Origin: Acarospora socialis
Lineage: Eukaryota > Ascomycota > Lecanoromycetes > Acarosporales > Acarosporaceae
NCBI GenBank assembly: GCA_025617375.2
Contig: JAMYGW020000010.1
Span: 1,488,001 to 1,552,000 of the forward strand
Direction: 5' to 3'
Length of the DNA: 64,000 nucleotides
In this document: in pieces, positions 47,401 through 58,288 of the stretch
How the letters are laid out: the number at the start of each line of letters is the position of its first letter
How positions within the stretch are numbered: the first letter of the stretch is position 1
Notes under the pieces: model-generated
Databases searched by the model: none
Told to the model about the DNA's origin: nothing
The model's input: the letters and a program-made list of their open reading frames with translations, nothing else
Translations under genes and position numbers: made by a program

Positions 47401-49333
47401 ATGACGGTCTTTCCATACTGCTTGACTCTTGTCCCTCCTTCTCCATCCAACATTTTCGCTTCATGCTTCTGGTACACCGTGCAATATCTCTGTAGCCGTT
47501 GATTTAGAGGGAGTCTTTCCGGAACTCGGTTGTTCCTTAGGTAGGCACCTGCTTGGGCAATTGCAAGTGGCAGACCGCACAAGAGCTCAACGGCGATGCG
47601 CCGTTTCAATGCGGTGACTTCAGTTAAAGACAGCCCGTCGAGTGTTACTGGCAGAGCAGCAGACTTCTCTAGCAGAATGATGGCTTCCTCTTCTGACATT
47701 GGTCCTACTTCGAGGCAGTTGCCATGCTGCTGAGAATCTCCACCAATCTCTCCAGCAACATCTTTAGTCCGGCTAGTCACGATAATGTTTCCCTTTGCTG
47801 ACCAAGGAAAATATTGTGTAAGATCATACCGATCCTGGTCCGGGAGGTCGTAGTTGTCAAACACGAAGAGCCACTCTTCTGGATAGTCTAGCACATACTT
47901 GCACACAGCACGGACGGTTGGGTTTGGAGCATCCGGACTAGATTTACTCTGCTGTAGATTGGCTTCAATTGCGAAATTGTTGAACGATGCCGTGAGGGTC
48001 TCCATGGATGAGGCATCGAGCCAGTAAATTGCTTTGCCGAGCCGTAACCATCTTTTAGAAAAACTCCGCACGAGCTGCGTTTTGCCCGAACCCGGAAGAC
48101 CATGCAACAGAGCAATGCAAGGCCCATTGTGATCTGGTATATGCGATGAGAGTATCCTGCCTAATCTGCTTAACAGTTCCGGACGTTCAACAAAATGCGG
48201 TGATATTGAGTTGCCTATTGTTGACGAGGGGAAGGTGTTATGGTTAGTTTGAGGATGACGACGTACTGAAGAGAGTCAGACAGTTTACGGTTGTGGTATA
48301 AGTCTTCAACTCACTGACCGGGGCTGGAAGAACTTTGAATGGCCTCACGGGCCATACTCTGAATACTTCTCCCAACTATATCAAAGTCATCTCCCTTCGG
48401 GTTTTGAAACCTGCAGATACCGTTATGATCGGCATCCATGGGTATCTTCGGCTCGCACTCATCAGGCAAGCCCATCACCCCATTCTTCCGCTCAACGACC
48501 TGTCAAAATTTCAGCATCGAATTATCCGTTCTTTGCGTTGGTAAGAAGGTTTGCCACCGAAGGCTTACCATATGGCCGAACTTCGGATTACCTTCGTTGA
48601 AAGTAAGGAAGGTAAAGTCTTTTGCCCGCTGCAGGAAGTCGTTATGATGGCCTTCGGCAAAGAATGAATTCCCATTCAGCGCGGTCATAAAGGAATTTGA
48701 TGGCTTTCCGCTCAGCGTTCTTGCAATCGAAGCTGCTATTTCTCCAAGGCCCGCTTTATTGCCTCCATGATGGGGGGTACCGAAGAAAACAATACCGAAA
48801 GTTGCCGAGTATATAGACTTGTCGACATCATTGTTCCATGCAATGACCATTGCCTTACACATGTCAGTTGCGTGTCTGCAGATAGGGTTTGAAGCGCCAT
48901 ACTCTTTTGACCAGTAAACCGCCCAAGCTGTGGCAGATGAATATGATTGGTCTTGCGGGGCAGTCTTCACGGAGCAATCGAAGTCTAAACAGCATGCTTT
49001 TGGCCTGATCATCAACTCCCGCTGTGGATGACGAGAATGCTGGATTAGAGTTGTAGCCAAAGACCATGATACGAGCATTAGGTATCTTCGATGGAAGAAA
49101 TTCGGGATCTGCGAGCCACATTTTGCCATTGTCGGCGGTCCATGTAGTGATTGCATTGCTGTTACTACTGAAAGGGTTCAAGCCGTGCACACCGACAATA
49201 CTGTGATGGGTCAGCGACTACCCAGACAATGGGAACGGGTATAAGGGCATGAAACTCACTCCAGGTCAAGTGTTGCGACATCATCATCTTCTGCGGGGCG
49301 TAGGACTCGTAGGAAGTTCCTCGTAACGTCGCT
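44448..49333 (-). CDS. NLR-type protein: alpha/beta-hydrolase (SesB/PGAP1-like) - NB-ARC - helical repeats
   Basis: Exons 49260-49333, 48903-49200, 48569-48853, 48319-48499 and 44448-48214 splice cleanly (introns 59, 49, 69 and 104 nt) into at least 1535 residues; the first exon with the Met was not found. The head contains LDIVGVHGLNP, the nucleophile elbow ICHSLGGLLVK and FGIVFFGTPHHGG, typical of fungal lipase-like NLR effectors. NB-ARC: HFVERPELLSRLGRIL, P-loop HGLPGSGKTQLV, Walker B EEWLFVFDNYD, NIIVTSRTKD, CGLPLAIAQAGAYL. About 850 residues of TPR-like helices follow, then an acidic linker and a basic tail (SRRTLRNLIPHRKKKG). By analogy it senses non-self or an effector and triggers a lipase-like response or incompatibility. 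Confidence 0.85.
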
Positions 49334-50158
49334 CTAAGCTTGTTGTCAGACTCTCATGTATGTATTCTGCCACTGAATGGTTCATCTACCATAATGTAGG
49401 CTCGGGAGACCAAGGCGCATTCAAAGTCAGTATCAAGAAGTTGCACAGTTTCGCCACTGTAAAGGTGGACACTCTACTCCACGTCACCACAGTCGGGACA
49501 AGAGCGTAGTAAGATCCGAAGCTGAAAATAGCCCCCCACCTTTGCAGAGCCTCCATTCGCAGCCTTGCGAATACCCTTGTATGGTAACCATTGCGAAAGA
49601 AGGTCGCGTATGGAAACCTAACAGTATCATTAAAGAATATACACAATTCTAAATAGTGGTCCCTGGCAAAGCCTAGAGCTGACTCATTCCAAGTTCTGGA
49701 CAGCGCATTGGCTGCCCTTGCCTCGAGGGTTACCAAACAAAGAAGCTTCATGATCATCGTAGTAGTCAAGGTCTCGGGCAGTAGCACGGTGGGCGAGTGC
49801 AATTGCGATTCTGTACCAAGCTGGAGGTTGTCAGACAAATAGACCTTTGGACGTGAATCTTGTTAAGTTGCATTCCTTGGCCACGTCTGAGACATTCTGT
49901 TAAACACATGTTGTTGTAAAGAAACCGCATCCGAGAGCCAACAATAAGCCCTATCGCATCCTACCAACAAGAGGATCTAAGAGAGAAACAACAACTGAAA
50001 ATCATCGTACCGAGCAAGTGCACGTAGAGTTACAAGCCAAAGGAGAAGAGGAGACAAGACGTGGGAGCCATTTGTGAGCAATCAACCAGGCGCTTGATTC
50101 GACCGCCAAACCATGCGTAGCCATGCTTCAATCTCGCCAAAAGGCGCATACGTAACGC
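49334..50158. other. Region upstream of the NLR; possible first exon(s)
   Basis: On the minus strand 49386-49838 is open, with an ATG pair near 49770-49776 and helical-looking content (LEARAANALSRTWNESALGF). Its end does not splice in phase with the NLR exon at 49333 by any site I see. It may hold the missing 5' exon or be unrelated. Confidence 0.3.
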
Positions 50159-52296
50159 TCACTAAGCGGTGAATGTCAGTGTAAAGAACAGCCTAGATTG
50201 TGACCTTGTGCTTACAGAAATCTCATCCATGCCAAGGTCCTCTCCGCCATTGGTAGCAGCAGGCTGGACAGCTCCGTTGGTCACGGCACCCGCATCGACT
50301 CCAGAAGTAGTACCGTTGGCAGCGTTGGCGTCAAAATAATCTACCATCTCCGCATCCAGCTCTTCGGCAGTCTTTGCCTTTGGACGACCAGCATTACGTC
50401 CACGACGACCGGCACGCCCACGGCCACGTCCACCACGAGCTGAAGCAGTGCTGGCCGTAGTTTTGGTGGCAGTAGCGGGTTTTGGCTGAGCCTTGGGTTG
50501 TCTTATACGATGTCAGCCAAGCTTCACCATTCACTTATTGCAAGGTGACATACGCAATCCGCTCGCTAAGAGCCTTTACGGGAGCTGGAGGGGGAGCTCG
50601 GGATGCATCAACAACCACCTCAATCTTATTCCAAGTTAGATAACGTTGAAAAGCCGCCCACGGATGTGAAACACACCTTCATAGGTCTCTTGTCGACAAG
50701 AAGGCCATTAAGCTCGGTAGCTGCTTGGTTGGCACCACCAGGTTTGCTGAAAATGATAGTTGCAATGCCCCGACTGGCACCGTTTGGACCGTACGTGAGG
50801 GTGACTCTCTTGACTGGACCGACAGATTTGACAAAATATTCCTATATCAGAAAAAGGGTGAATCGTATTAGTCCACTCGTCTGCCGGGTAGTTCGATAGA
50901 AGCAGGCATTGGGTTATATGCAACACTGGTAAAGTACAAGACCCTCGCGCGCGCATAGATGAGAGTTCTCGAGCGTAATCGCAGAAGCCAGGAGAATCCT
51001 CATGTCCAGAACATCAGCGAGCGAGCAGTGAGACCATATTAGTAGGGTTAGTACGCCTTGAACGGGGAGGATTCCGAGCCAAAAACAGAAAGATCCGTAG
51101 TCGCAGAGGGGCCACTTGCAACCGATTTGTCCGAAACGGTGTCCGCGGGCTTCCCCCCCAATGCTCTGAGTTCTGAAAAAGACTGCGAAGACGATTTTGC
51201 CAACGAAACCCAGAAGTGTGAAACGGTCTCGGGATTGCTAAAGACTTCGCATCCCTCGGTTGAGACGTAGCGTGTAGGACCCAAAGCCTGCTCGAATTTG
51301 GAGTCTGCTCCTTGAGTTCCACGCGGTGCTGATGGAAGTGCATCGAGGAAACATTATCACTGGACGTAGCCGTCGATGTCACAGGTGGAGTTGTGTGATC
51401 CGTTAAAGTACATAGAACCGTTCTGAACAAGGCGTTGTGGCAAACGGGCGTCGTTCCAGCGTGTTGCAGAGCGATCCAGACGGTCTCGGAGCAGATGGAG
51501 ACCGTCCATGGAGCGGACCAGCTTCTTGGTCGACCGAAGGTCCCAGCAAAAGTGTCGAAGAGTTTCTTGCTAAGCTGTATTGTCTCACTGCTACACTCGC
51601 CGATGCTCGAAACCACAGGCAAAAGCTCAACCTTAGCACTGTCACGGAAACACCGAGGCAGTCCACAACATGCGCCATCACCCCCTTGTCTCAACCGTAG
51701 CCGACCAAGCCTACACGATAGCCAGTCGACAGTAGAGCTTGGTGACTAGGCGATAAGGGCGAACGTTCGACTCGCCACACTCTGCGTCAAGCTTAACATA
51801 AGCGAGCAAGAGTTATGGGAGGAATGTGGTTCTGGGTGAGGCCTTGCTAAACACATGTGCGCAAAGATGCACTGGGCTCTCCACGGACGCCCGAGGATGT
51901 TCGCGAGGTTCGAAACTCCGAAAAAAGGTGGCCATGAAAACCATATGGCTTGATGGACTCTCGTTCAACATACCTTGATCTGGGTCTCGTTCACATCGGG
52001 AGGCTGTATAGATGTATGTTAGCATTCTATTCAAGTGTGCAACTCAGCGGTTATCTTACCAAATTGCTCACAATGATCTTACTCTCGCCGTTTCCACTAG
52101 CTGGTCCTGTTGGAACTGTAGTCTTTGCGTTTGTCCTTGTTGGCCGGGTTGTTTTCTTGATTCCTCCAACGGGTGCAGTGGTAGCGACACCATTGGTCTT
52201 GCCCGTAGTTGGGACACGGCGACCGCGTCCGCGGCGGGCCGATGAGCGGCGAGTGCTGAGAATCTCATCAAGAGACTGGTCGAGTTTGCCAGACAT
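50159..52296 (-). CDS. YRA1: Yra1/ALYREF-type mRNA export adaptor
   Basis: Six exons: 52060-52296, 51974-52003 (30 nt), 50677-50841, 50554-50624, 50216-50501, and a last exon holding only the stop at 50159-50161. The product is 263 residues. N-terminal motif KLDQSLDEILSTRR, then RGRGRR; RRM with KIIVSNLPPDVNETQIK and GIATIIFSKPGGANQAATEL; C-terminal RGG region (ARGGRGRGRAGRRGRN) and the conserved end AEELDAEMVDYFDAN with LGMDEIS. By homology it couples transcription and splicing to export by recruiting Mex67 with Sub2. Introns are 56, 1132, 52, 52 and 54 nt; if the last is retained the frame reads on 17 codons to 50162. Confidence 0.9.
50842..51973 (-). promoter_or_regulatory. Exceptionally long (1132-nt) intron 2 of YRA1
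   Basis: Donor GTATGT at 51973 directly follows a 30-nt exon, and the acceptor is TATAG at 50843-50842. Other introns in this window are 49-217 nt. In budding yeast the YRA1 intron is also unusually long and mediates autoregulation through slow splicing and pre-mRNA decay. The same role here is an inference. Confidence 0.65.
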
Positions 52297-53224
52297 TTTG
52301 AGTTTCTGGATTCTACGACTGATAATCGGCGAGTTTTGGTTTCTTGAGATGGCGACCGGCAGCTCTTCAGCTTAGCGGGTCTTTGATGGAGATGATGGCA
52401 GCTGAGCGATCGAGCTGATCAGGAAAGCTTGCTGTCGCTGGGGTTAAGTCGTATGAGACTGCGGAGAATAGTAGAACGGGAAGAGTTGAACTGGCTCTAT
52501 CCTTGATACCTGGCTTTCGTGTTGGCTTGGCCGCGGTTGTCACCTTTGCACGACGGGTTCGTTTGAGACTTGTGGAGAGCGAGATCGCGCTGCAAAGCGA
52601 GTATGAAGAGGGATAATAACTTGGAAAGCTCGGATGTGAAGATCGATGTAAGTTTCTGGGTTTTTCGATCGTCGCTGATTGTTAAGGTGTGAAATGTAGA
52701 GAGGTTGGTTCCTATCAGTGAAGAAGCGAAAAGTGGAAGGGGGGGAGTGAAGCAGCCTACGCTAGGCCGTTTCTGGCGTTGCCTTCGCGCTCAACGGAGT
52801 GAAAGTTACCTTAGGTATTATTCAGCGTACACGTACGGTCTCAATACAGGTCTTTAAACGTATCAATGGCCGCGCATGTCTCGTCACCCTTGTCATGGGT
52901 GAACAGTAGTAAGTAATTGGTTCGGGCCGAGGATAGTAGTCACATAAGGCCGATTTGTTGTTTTGGTCGTCTCTACTGCGCGTCCACCCTACCCAGTTTA
53001 TTCAAGATGATACATGAGCTGTTTGCAGGTCTATCAGAAGTATACACAGTGTTGTCATCGTGCTCCAAGAGTTGAAAGTATGCCTCATCAAAGAAGGCGA
53101 TGATAAGCCCTTCTATTGCGACAAACTCGTCTTTGTACGATGATCCCGACCTTCATCAACGAGTAACTCCGAGTAACTCCACCCCTAAATCCCTTTGTAA
53201 GATCCAGAACCTTTCGTAAACTCA
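52297..53224. other. YRA1 promoter and Vps24 3' side, no gene seen
   Basis: No open frame of note, no RNA gene recognised. Confidence 0.4.
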
Positions 53225-53966
53225 TCAACTCCTCAGAGCTTCCAATCGGCCCCTCATCTGAGCCAACGTGGCTTCTTGATCCTCGAAATCCTCGTCTTCC
53301 GCTACCGGCTCCTCTTCCACCGGTTGATCCACCTTCTTCCCTTCGACCTTACCCAGCTTACCCTGCAGCACTTCCCCTAACACCTTATCGACCTCCGTTT
53401 CCGCCTCCTCGTCCTCCCCTTCCAACAGCTCGTTGTCGGGCAGGCTATCCCCAACCATCTCTTCAATGATCCCAGCCTTGACCAGCTCCTGACTCAGCTC
53501 CCTCATCGTGCCCGTCAGCTCCGGTAACCGGACAAGACTGTTGACATCTTTCATAATCCCCGTCGACGCCCGGAGACTGCCTTCGATCTTGCGGACGGCG
53601 AAGGCTTCGTTCACCTGCATCTGCACGCTGTGTAACTGCGCCTTGCTCGTCGCCAGTCTCGAGCTTTGTTTTCGTATCCGGATCAGTTCTCGGGCAAAGG
53701 TTCGAGTTTCGACGGCAGCCTGTTTGGCCTGAGATGGGTTGCGTTGGCCGCGTCTCGAGGCCTGGATGATGAAGTTTTTGGTCTTGGAATCGAGGGCCTT
53801 AAGCTGGGCCATGTCACGGTCGAGTTTGCGCGTGTTGGCACGAATTAAAGAGTTACATTTTCGCATCTAGGTAAGATAGGTCAGCTTGGTGTTGGTGTTT
53901 TGGTCGAAGTGTACAGACTTGTGCTGCCGGATCGGGCTTCCAGAAGACAGCTTTGAGTGTCTCCAT
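53225..53966 (-). CDS. VPS24: ESCRT-III subunit Vps24/CHMP3
   Basis: Two exons (53919-53966 and 53225-53866; 52-nt intron) encode 229 residues, normal for the family. N-terminus METLKAVFWKPDPAAQ then MRKCNSLIRANTRKLDRD, a basic helix 1; the core has QVNEAFAVRKIEGSLRASTG and LPELTGTMRELSQELVKAGI; the acidic C-terminal half ends with a MIM-like helix EATLAQMRGRLEALRS that would bind Vps4 MIT domains. It caps Snf7 filaments with Vps2 at endosomes for cargo sorting into multivesicular bodies. It shares a 510-bp promoter region with the p23 gene. Confidence 0.93.
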
Positions 53967-54476
53967 GATCTGGCGAGAGACCTCCCATTCATCAATACAG
54001 TGATAAGCCCTTGCGCAAGTGAGTTGCTGGTCGTGAGATGTTTCGACCGTACACTGACCCTGTTCAGTCAAGCGCTAGGACTATCTGGTGACGTTGGGAG
54101 CCTGAAGAGCCTCAATTGTGGGGCATTGCTCTCAGTTGATGTCGACTTGTGTCGATTCGGAGGTCGACTACCTCTATGCAGAATTAGTTTAGGCTACGCA
54201 ATGTCTTTACAAGGCTTGCGCGTGAGCGTCGCAGTATTTTGAATCAGTTGTTGGAATTGTGTTGGTTATTCGAGAGCTTTCCACAGTATCAGTACGGGCA
54301 GCCTCGTCCCGCGCTAAAATTGCACACTCAGATCTTCTCCCTCGATTCGTTATAACTACATCCACAACCCTCGGAAACTGAGATAAAGTTCAGTTACAAG
54401 TCACACTTTTTCACAGGACATATTGAATCTTGATCTCCAATTCTTGAAAAACAGTATCTCAGAGCATCTTCCTGCA

Positions 54477-55448
54477 ATGTCGTCAAATCAGACAACGCCC
54501 GAAGGTAGGTGACTTCCGCTGAGCTCCCACAGTCATTACTTCCATGTCGACCTGGCAGTCAGCCTCACAAGATTCTACTGCCATAAACCGCCATCTCCTC
54601 GCCAGTTTTTTGATCTGACTGTCCCCTACAGTATTATGGGCTCAACGCTCCTCCGCAACCGACCCAACCAAGAACCTCATCTACCTCACGATATCCGTCC
54701 CCGACGTACCCAAAGAATCGATGATACTCGACCTAAAACCCACGGGCCTCACCTTCAGCGGGCACTCGGACACGAAGAAGACAACGTATCACGTCGAGCT
54801 CGAGCTCTACGACGAGATCGACGTCGCCGAGAGCAAGACCTTCCACACCGCGCGGGATGTGGAGCTCGTGCTGCGGAAGAAGGAGCCGAAGGAGGAGTAC
54901 TGGCCGAGATTACTGAAGGACAGCAAGAAAGTGCATTTCTTGAAGACGAATTTCGATAAGGTATGGCTGGGCCTCTCTCAACTCGTGGTGGTGAGGGTCG
55001 TTGCTGATTGATGGGTTGCAGTGGGTCGATGAGGACGAGCAGAATGAAGCACCCGAGGATGACTTTAGCGGGATGGGAGGTATGGGTGGAATGGGCGGTA
55101 TGGGAGGTATGGGTGGGATGGGCGAAGACGGCTTCGGAGGCATTGACTTCTCGAAACTGGGTGCTGGTGCCGGTGGTATGGGTGGTATGGGTGGGATGCC
55201 TGGGATGGGGGGCCTTGGTGATATGGGAGGAGATGACGACGATGTGAGTTTACGTCCTGCCTGCTGCACCGTTCACAGCTTACTGACGATCTCTCCTGCA
55301 GGATGATGCCGATATGCCAGAGCTGGAAGACGAGAAAGGCGTACCGAAGACGGAGACAGGAAAGGATGCCGAGCCGGTACCTGAAGCAACGGGCGAAACT
55401 GGTGCTTCAGCGACCAAGACCGCAGCGAAGATTGAGGAGGTGTCCTAG
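54477..55448 (+). CDS. p23/Sba1-Wos2-like Hsp90 co-chaperone
   Basis: Four exons (54477-54504, 54632-54960, 55022-55243, 55302-55448; introns 127, 61 and 58 nt) give 241 residues. The CS domain runs from VLWAQRSSATDPTKNLIYLT through LTFSGHSDTKKTTYHVELEL to EYWPRLLKDSKKVHFLKTNF, with the p23 signature WPRL. After the WVDEDE motif comes a Gly-Gly-Met repeat tract (about 55070-55230), common in fungal p23 proteins, and an acidic tail ending EEVS. It stabilises the closed ATP state of Hsp90 and slows client release. The first exon codes only nine residues. Confidence 0.92.
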
Positions 55449-55733
55449 ATCTCAACATCGTCATCTACCGGTCCCCACCGACTTCCGTGCCTGACGAGCG
55501 ACTTCAGAACGACCAGCGTTGTTGCACAAAGCAAGCCTAGTTACGTTACGTAATGAAACATTGGGAAAGGGGAGTTCCAAAATAAAGGGTTCTAACCTCG
55601 ACATTACGTTTCTGCACATCTAGATAGTGTTACCTTCAACAAGTCTCTTGACCGAAGATTGCCCTCTGGCCCTGATGTGAAGAACAAATGCGTATGCCGC
55701 TAACCGTGACTCTTTACAAGCGCAACACAACGC
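55449..55733. other. Convergent 3' region between p23 and Tma46
   Basis: Short AT-richer stretch holding both 3' UTRs; nothing else seen. Confidence 0.4.
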
Positions 55734-57095
55734 TCATGAACCATCGCTGTCATGCCCATTGACCCCATTGCCCATAACTGCATGACCATTGACCCGGTTG
55801 ACTGTAGCCTCGCCATCCACTTCCCCACCATCGCCACCACCACCATCAACTGCACCACCACCCGCTCTGAGTCGATCCTCCTCCTTCTTCGCCCTCAGCC
55901 TCTCCGTCTCCCTCCGCATAGCCTCCAAGTTCCACGCCCCGTCCTCATCCGCATCCGCATCCTCACCATCCTCCTCCTCATCGCTCTCGTCCTCGCTCGC
56001 CTCCCAGTCACCAGACTCGAACATGGCCCGTCCCGTCGCTTCCTTGGCTTTGCGCGCTTCATCCTCCGCAGCCTTCTTGTCGAGTCGGTTCTTCTTCCAC
56101 TTGGCAAACGATTCTTCCGTCACGGGCGTGAGTGTGCCGGTGAGCTTGTGCCGTTCCGATTCGAGGAAGTCTTCTAGTGTGAGCGTCTTTAGTGGCGATT
56201 TGTCCATCAGGGCTTTTTCGGCCGCGCGTTGCTCTTTAGTTTTGAGGACGAATCTGTTAATCGCCGTACCTATCAGTATACAACGCCTATTACAGATGTT
56301 GATATCGGGGAAATGAGAGGGATGTTGTACCCCGGTGGCAGACTATGCTTGTACATGCATTTATCGCCGCCATTCGGACACGTCCAGAACCAGCCGTACT
56401 TGCCATTCTCGACCGCCTCGATGAAGTACTTGCACACCTTATCCGTCGTCGTCTTCGGGTTGCCGTGCTTGGACATGACCACCTGTCGCAGCTTCTCTTC
56501 GTCCCAGTCCTCCATCCCATCTTCCTTCTTCCTCTCCTCTTCCGCCTCCCGCGTGTCCTGGTATAGGTTCTTCTTCTCGCCCTTCCGCTCCACCGACAGG
56601 TCATGCGAGAACTTGCACTTCTTCCCCTTCTCGCAGTTCCCTTGTTTGTAGAATTGGCAAACGACCGTTTTGGGGTCCACGCCAAAGGGCACTTTTTGCA
56701 CCTGCACGGGTTTGAACAGCGCCGCCGTCTCCAGTCTCGCTTTCTCCGCCGCGGCCTTTTCTTTTTCTCGTTGTTCTTTCTCCGCTTCCTTTCGTTTCTG
56801 CTCGGGCGTTTTGGATGACGAGGCTTGGGCTTGGAATTGGGCTATCTGTTTCTTTGCCGTGGATCCTTTTTTCTACGACACTGAAATGTGAGCCAAGCTA
56901 GCCGGTTGGGCGCATCGGATGCTCAAAGTCATGTTCGGCATAGGGGTCAGTGGGTGGGTGCCTTACGTTCTTCATCCCAAAAGTCTGTGGCGAGCGTATC
57001 AGCATAGATCTTTTGGGAGTTGTGGGGGCAAATGCTACCTTATCCTCCACCGTCTTCGCCGCCTTCGGCTTGACTGCATCTTTCTTCGGCGGCAT
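55734..57095 (-). CDS. TMA46: CCCH zinc-finger translation factor Tma46 (DFRP1/ZC3H15 family)
   Basis: Four exons: 57039-57095, an 18-nt micro-exon 56967-56984 (TFGMKN), 56331-56872 and 55734-56253; introns 54, 94 and 77 nt; 378 residues. Begins [20 protein letters not shown] and continues [14 protein letters not shown]. Two CCCH fingers: [20 protein letters not shown] and CKYFIEAV...[14 protein letters not shown]. Then the DRG-binding domain with [16 protein letters not shown], and an acidic, Gly-rich tail. It binds the GTPase Rbg1/DRG1 on ribosomes and supports elongation. The gene diverges from OST4. Confidence 0.93.
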
Positions 57096-57592
57096 CTGGA
57101 GAGTAGTATTTATTCCGCGCTGGAGATATCGTTCTCCTCTAACAATGGAAAAACGAACCTCCGGGGTTGATGCGGAGTGATATGACGCTGATGAGTTCAA
57201 TGAGGTCTTCCGGTCGACGTCGAACTGGCGCGGGGTATGTTTCTATCTGTATGTTAACGGAAATTGTTTTTTGAACTAATGTGACATAAGGCTATGGGGA
57301 GGGTTTGGCGGCGGCGGGTAGTGCTAGCGGGCTCGATCGGGTATAGCCAGAGACAAGGGTGAGCTCGACACCTTGCGGGACAGCATTGAAGACATCAGCA
57401 ACAAGAACTGGAGAACTCGTAGCAAGATCTGAGACCAAGCCGTGAGTCCTCATAGCCTCGAGACTGACACGTTGACTCACAGACTGCAGCACAGTCCTCC
57501 AAAACCATTCCCGATTGTCGAGGCCAGCACCTCGTAACCCCAGTCGTGTCCTATTCACAACCCAGCTTTCCACTCCTCGTCGTACGCTCAGC

Positions 57593-57778
57593 ATGATATC
57601 CGACAACGAGCTCTACTCCCTCGCCATCTTCCTTGGCTCCGTCTCCATGCTCCTCATCGTCCTCTACCATTTCCTCGAAATCAACGCCCAGGACGAGCCG
57701 TCAGAAAGCATTGCGAAGACCGAGAAAGTTGGTGCAAGGCCACTAGCTCAAGGAGGAGGGAGGGTTGCCGCGAGATGA
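57593..57778 (+). CDS. OST4: Oligosaccharyltransferase mini-subunit Ost4
   Basis: 61 codons, one exon. The first 34 residues, MISDNELYSLAIFLGSVSML then LIVLYHFLEINAQD, match Ost4: a very short N-terminal lumenal piece, one membrane helix with the LAIFLG start, and a cytosolic Asn-Ala end. Ost4 holds Ost3/6 and Stt3 together in the ER oligosaccharyltransferase. The extra 25-residue tail (to VAAR) is longer than yeast's 36-residue protein, and such tails occur in filamentous fungi. Longer overlapping frames on both strands are ignored. It shares a 497-bp divergent promoter with TMA46. Confidence 0.88.
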   Translation: MISDNELYSLAIFLGSVSMLLIVLYHFLEINAQDEPSESIAKTEKVGARPLAQGGGRVAAR

Positions 57779-58288
57779 TGACCAAAGGGCGCTGTTCTGA
57801 AGGGTGTTGGGAGTCAGGTTCTGGTCGCGATTCTAGGGACGATGGAGAGCTTGTGTACTCGGCCAAATTTAGAACGCGGGTAGGGATCAATAGGGCTTTT
57901 TCATAGAGCACGTGTCCTACTTATTCTGCGCCATTTGCCATGGCAGAGAACTACCTACAGGCACAAGCACCTTCACTTCCATCGACTTCAAATGTAGGAA
58001 TTGAATCATTACAACTATCTCGCTCTTATCTGCAATACGAAGAGGTATAGCCAGGCCATGCCACAGTGGTCCCAACGCCGTACGGTGTTCAGCAGCTGAG
58101 ACGCTGTCGGAGAGAGTACGTGACGCTAGTACACTCATATCGCGAAAAAAACAAATCAGTCCATCTTCGCCCATCTGGACATCGAGTCGCCTTGAGCACG
58201 CGAAAGGTAGAGCAACACTCCAAGACGTAGAGCGGGCATCTATCTCTGTTGCGTAGCAACTTTGATCGCTAATAGATAACGTTCGTCG
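57779..58288. other. Intergenic, nothing recognised
   Basis: Convergent 3' sides of OST4 and the AT-hook gene. Confidence 0.4.

Noticed and set aside
51014-51694. 226-codon frame inside the YRA1 intron, same strand
   Set aside because: No recognisable domain, does not start with a supported Met in context, and YRA1 exons on both sides splice across it.
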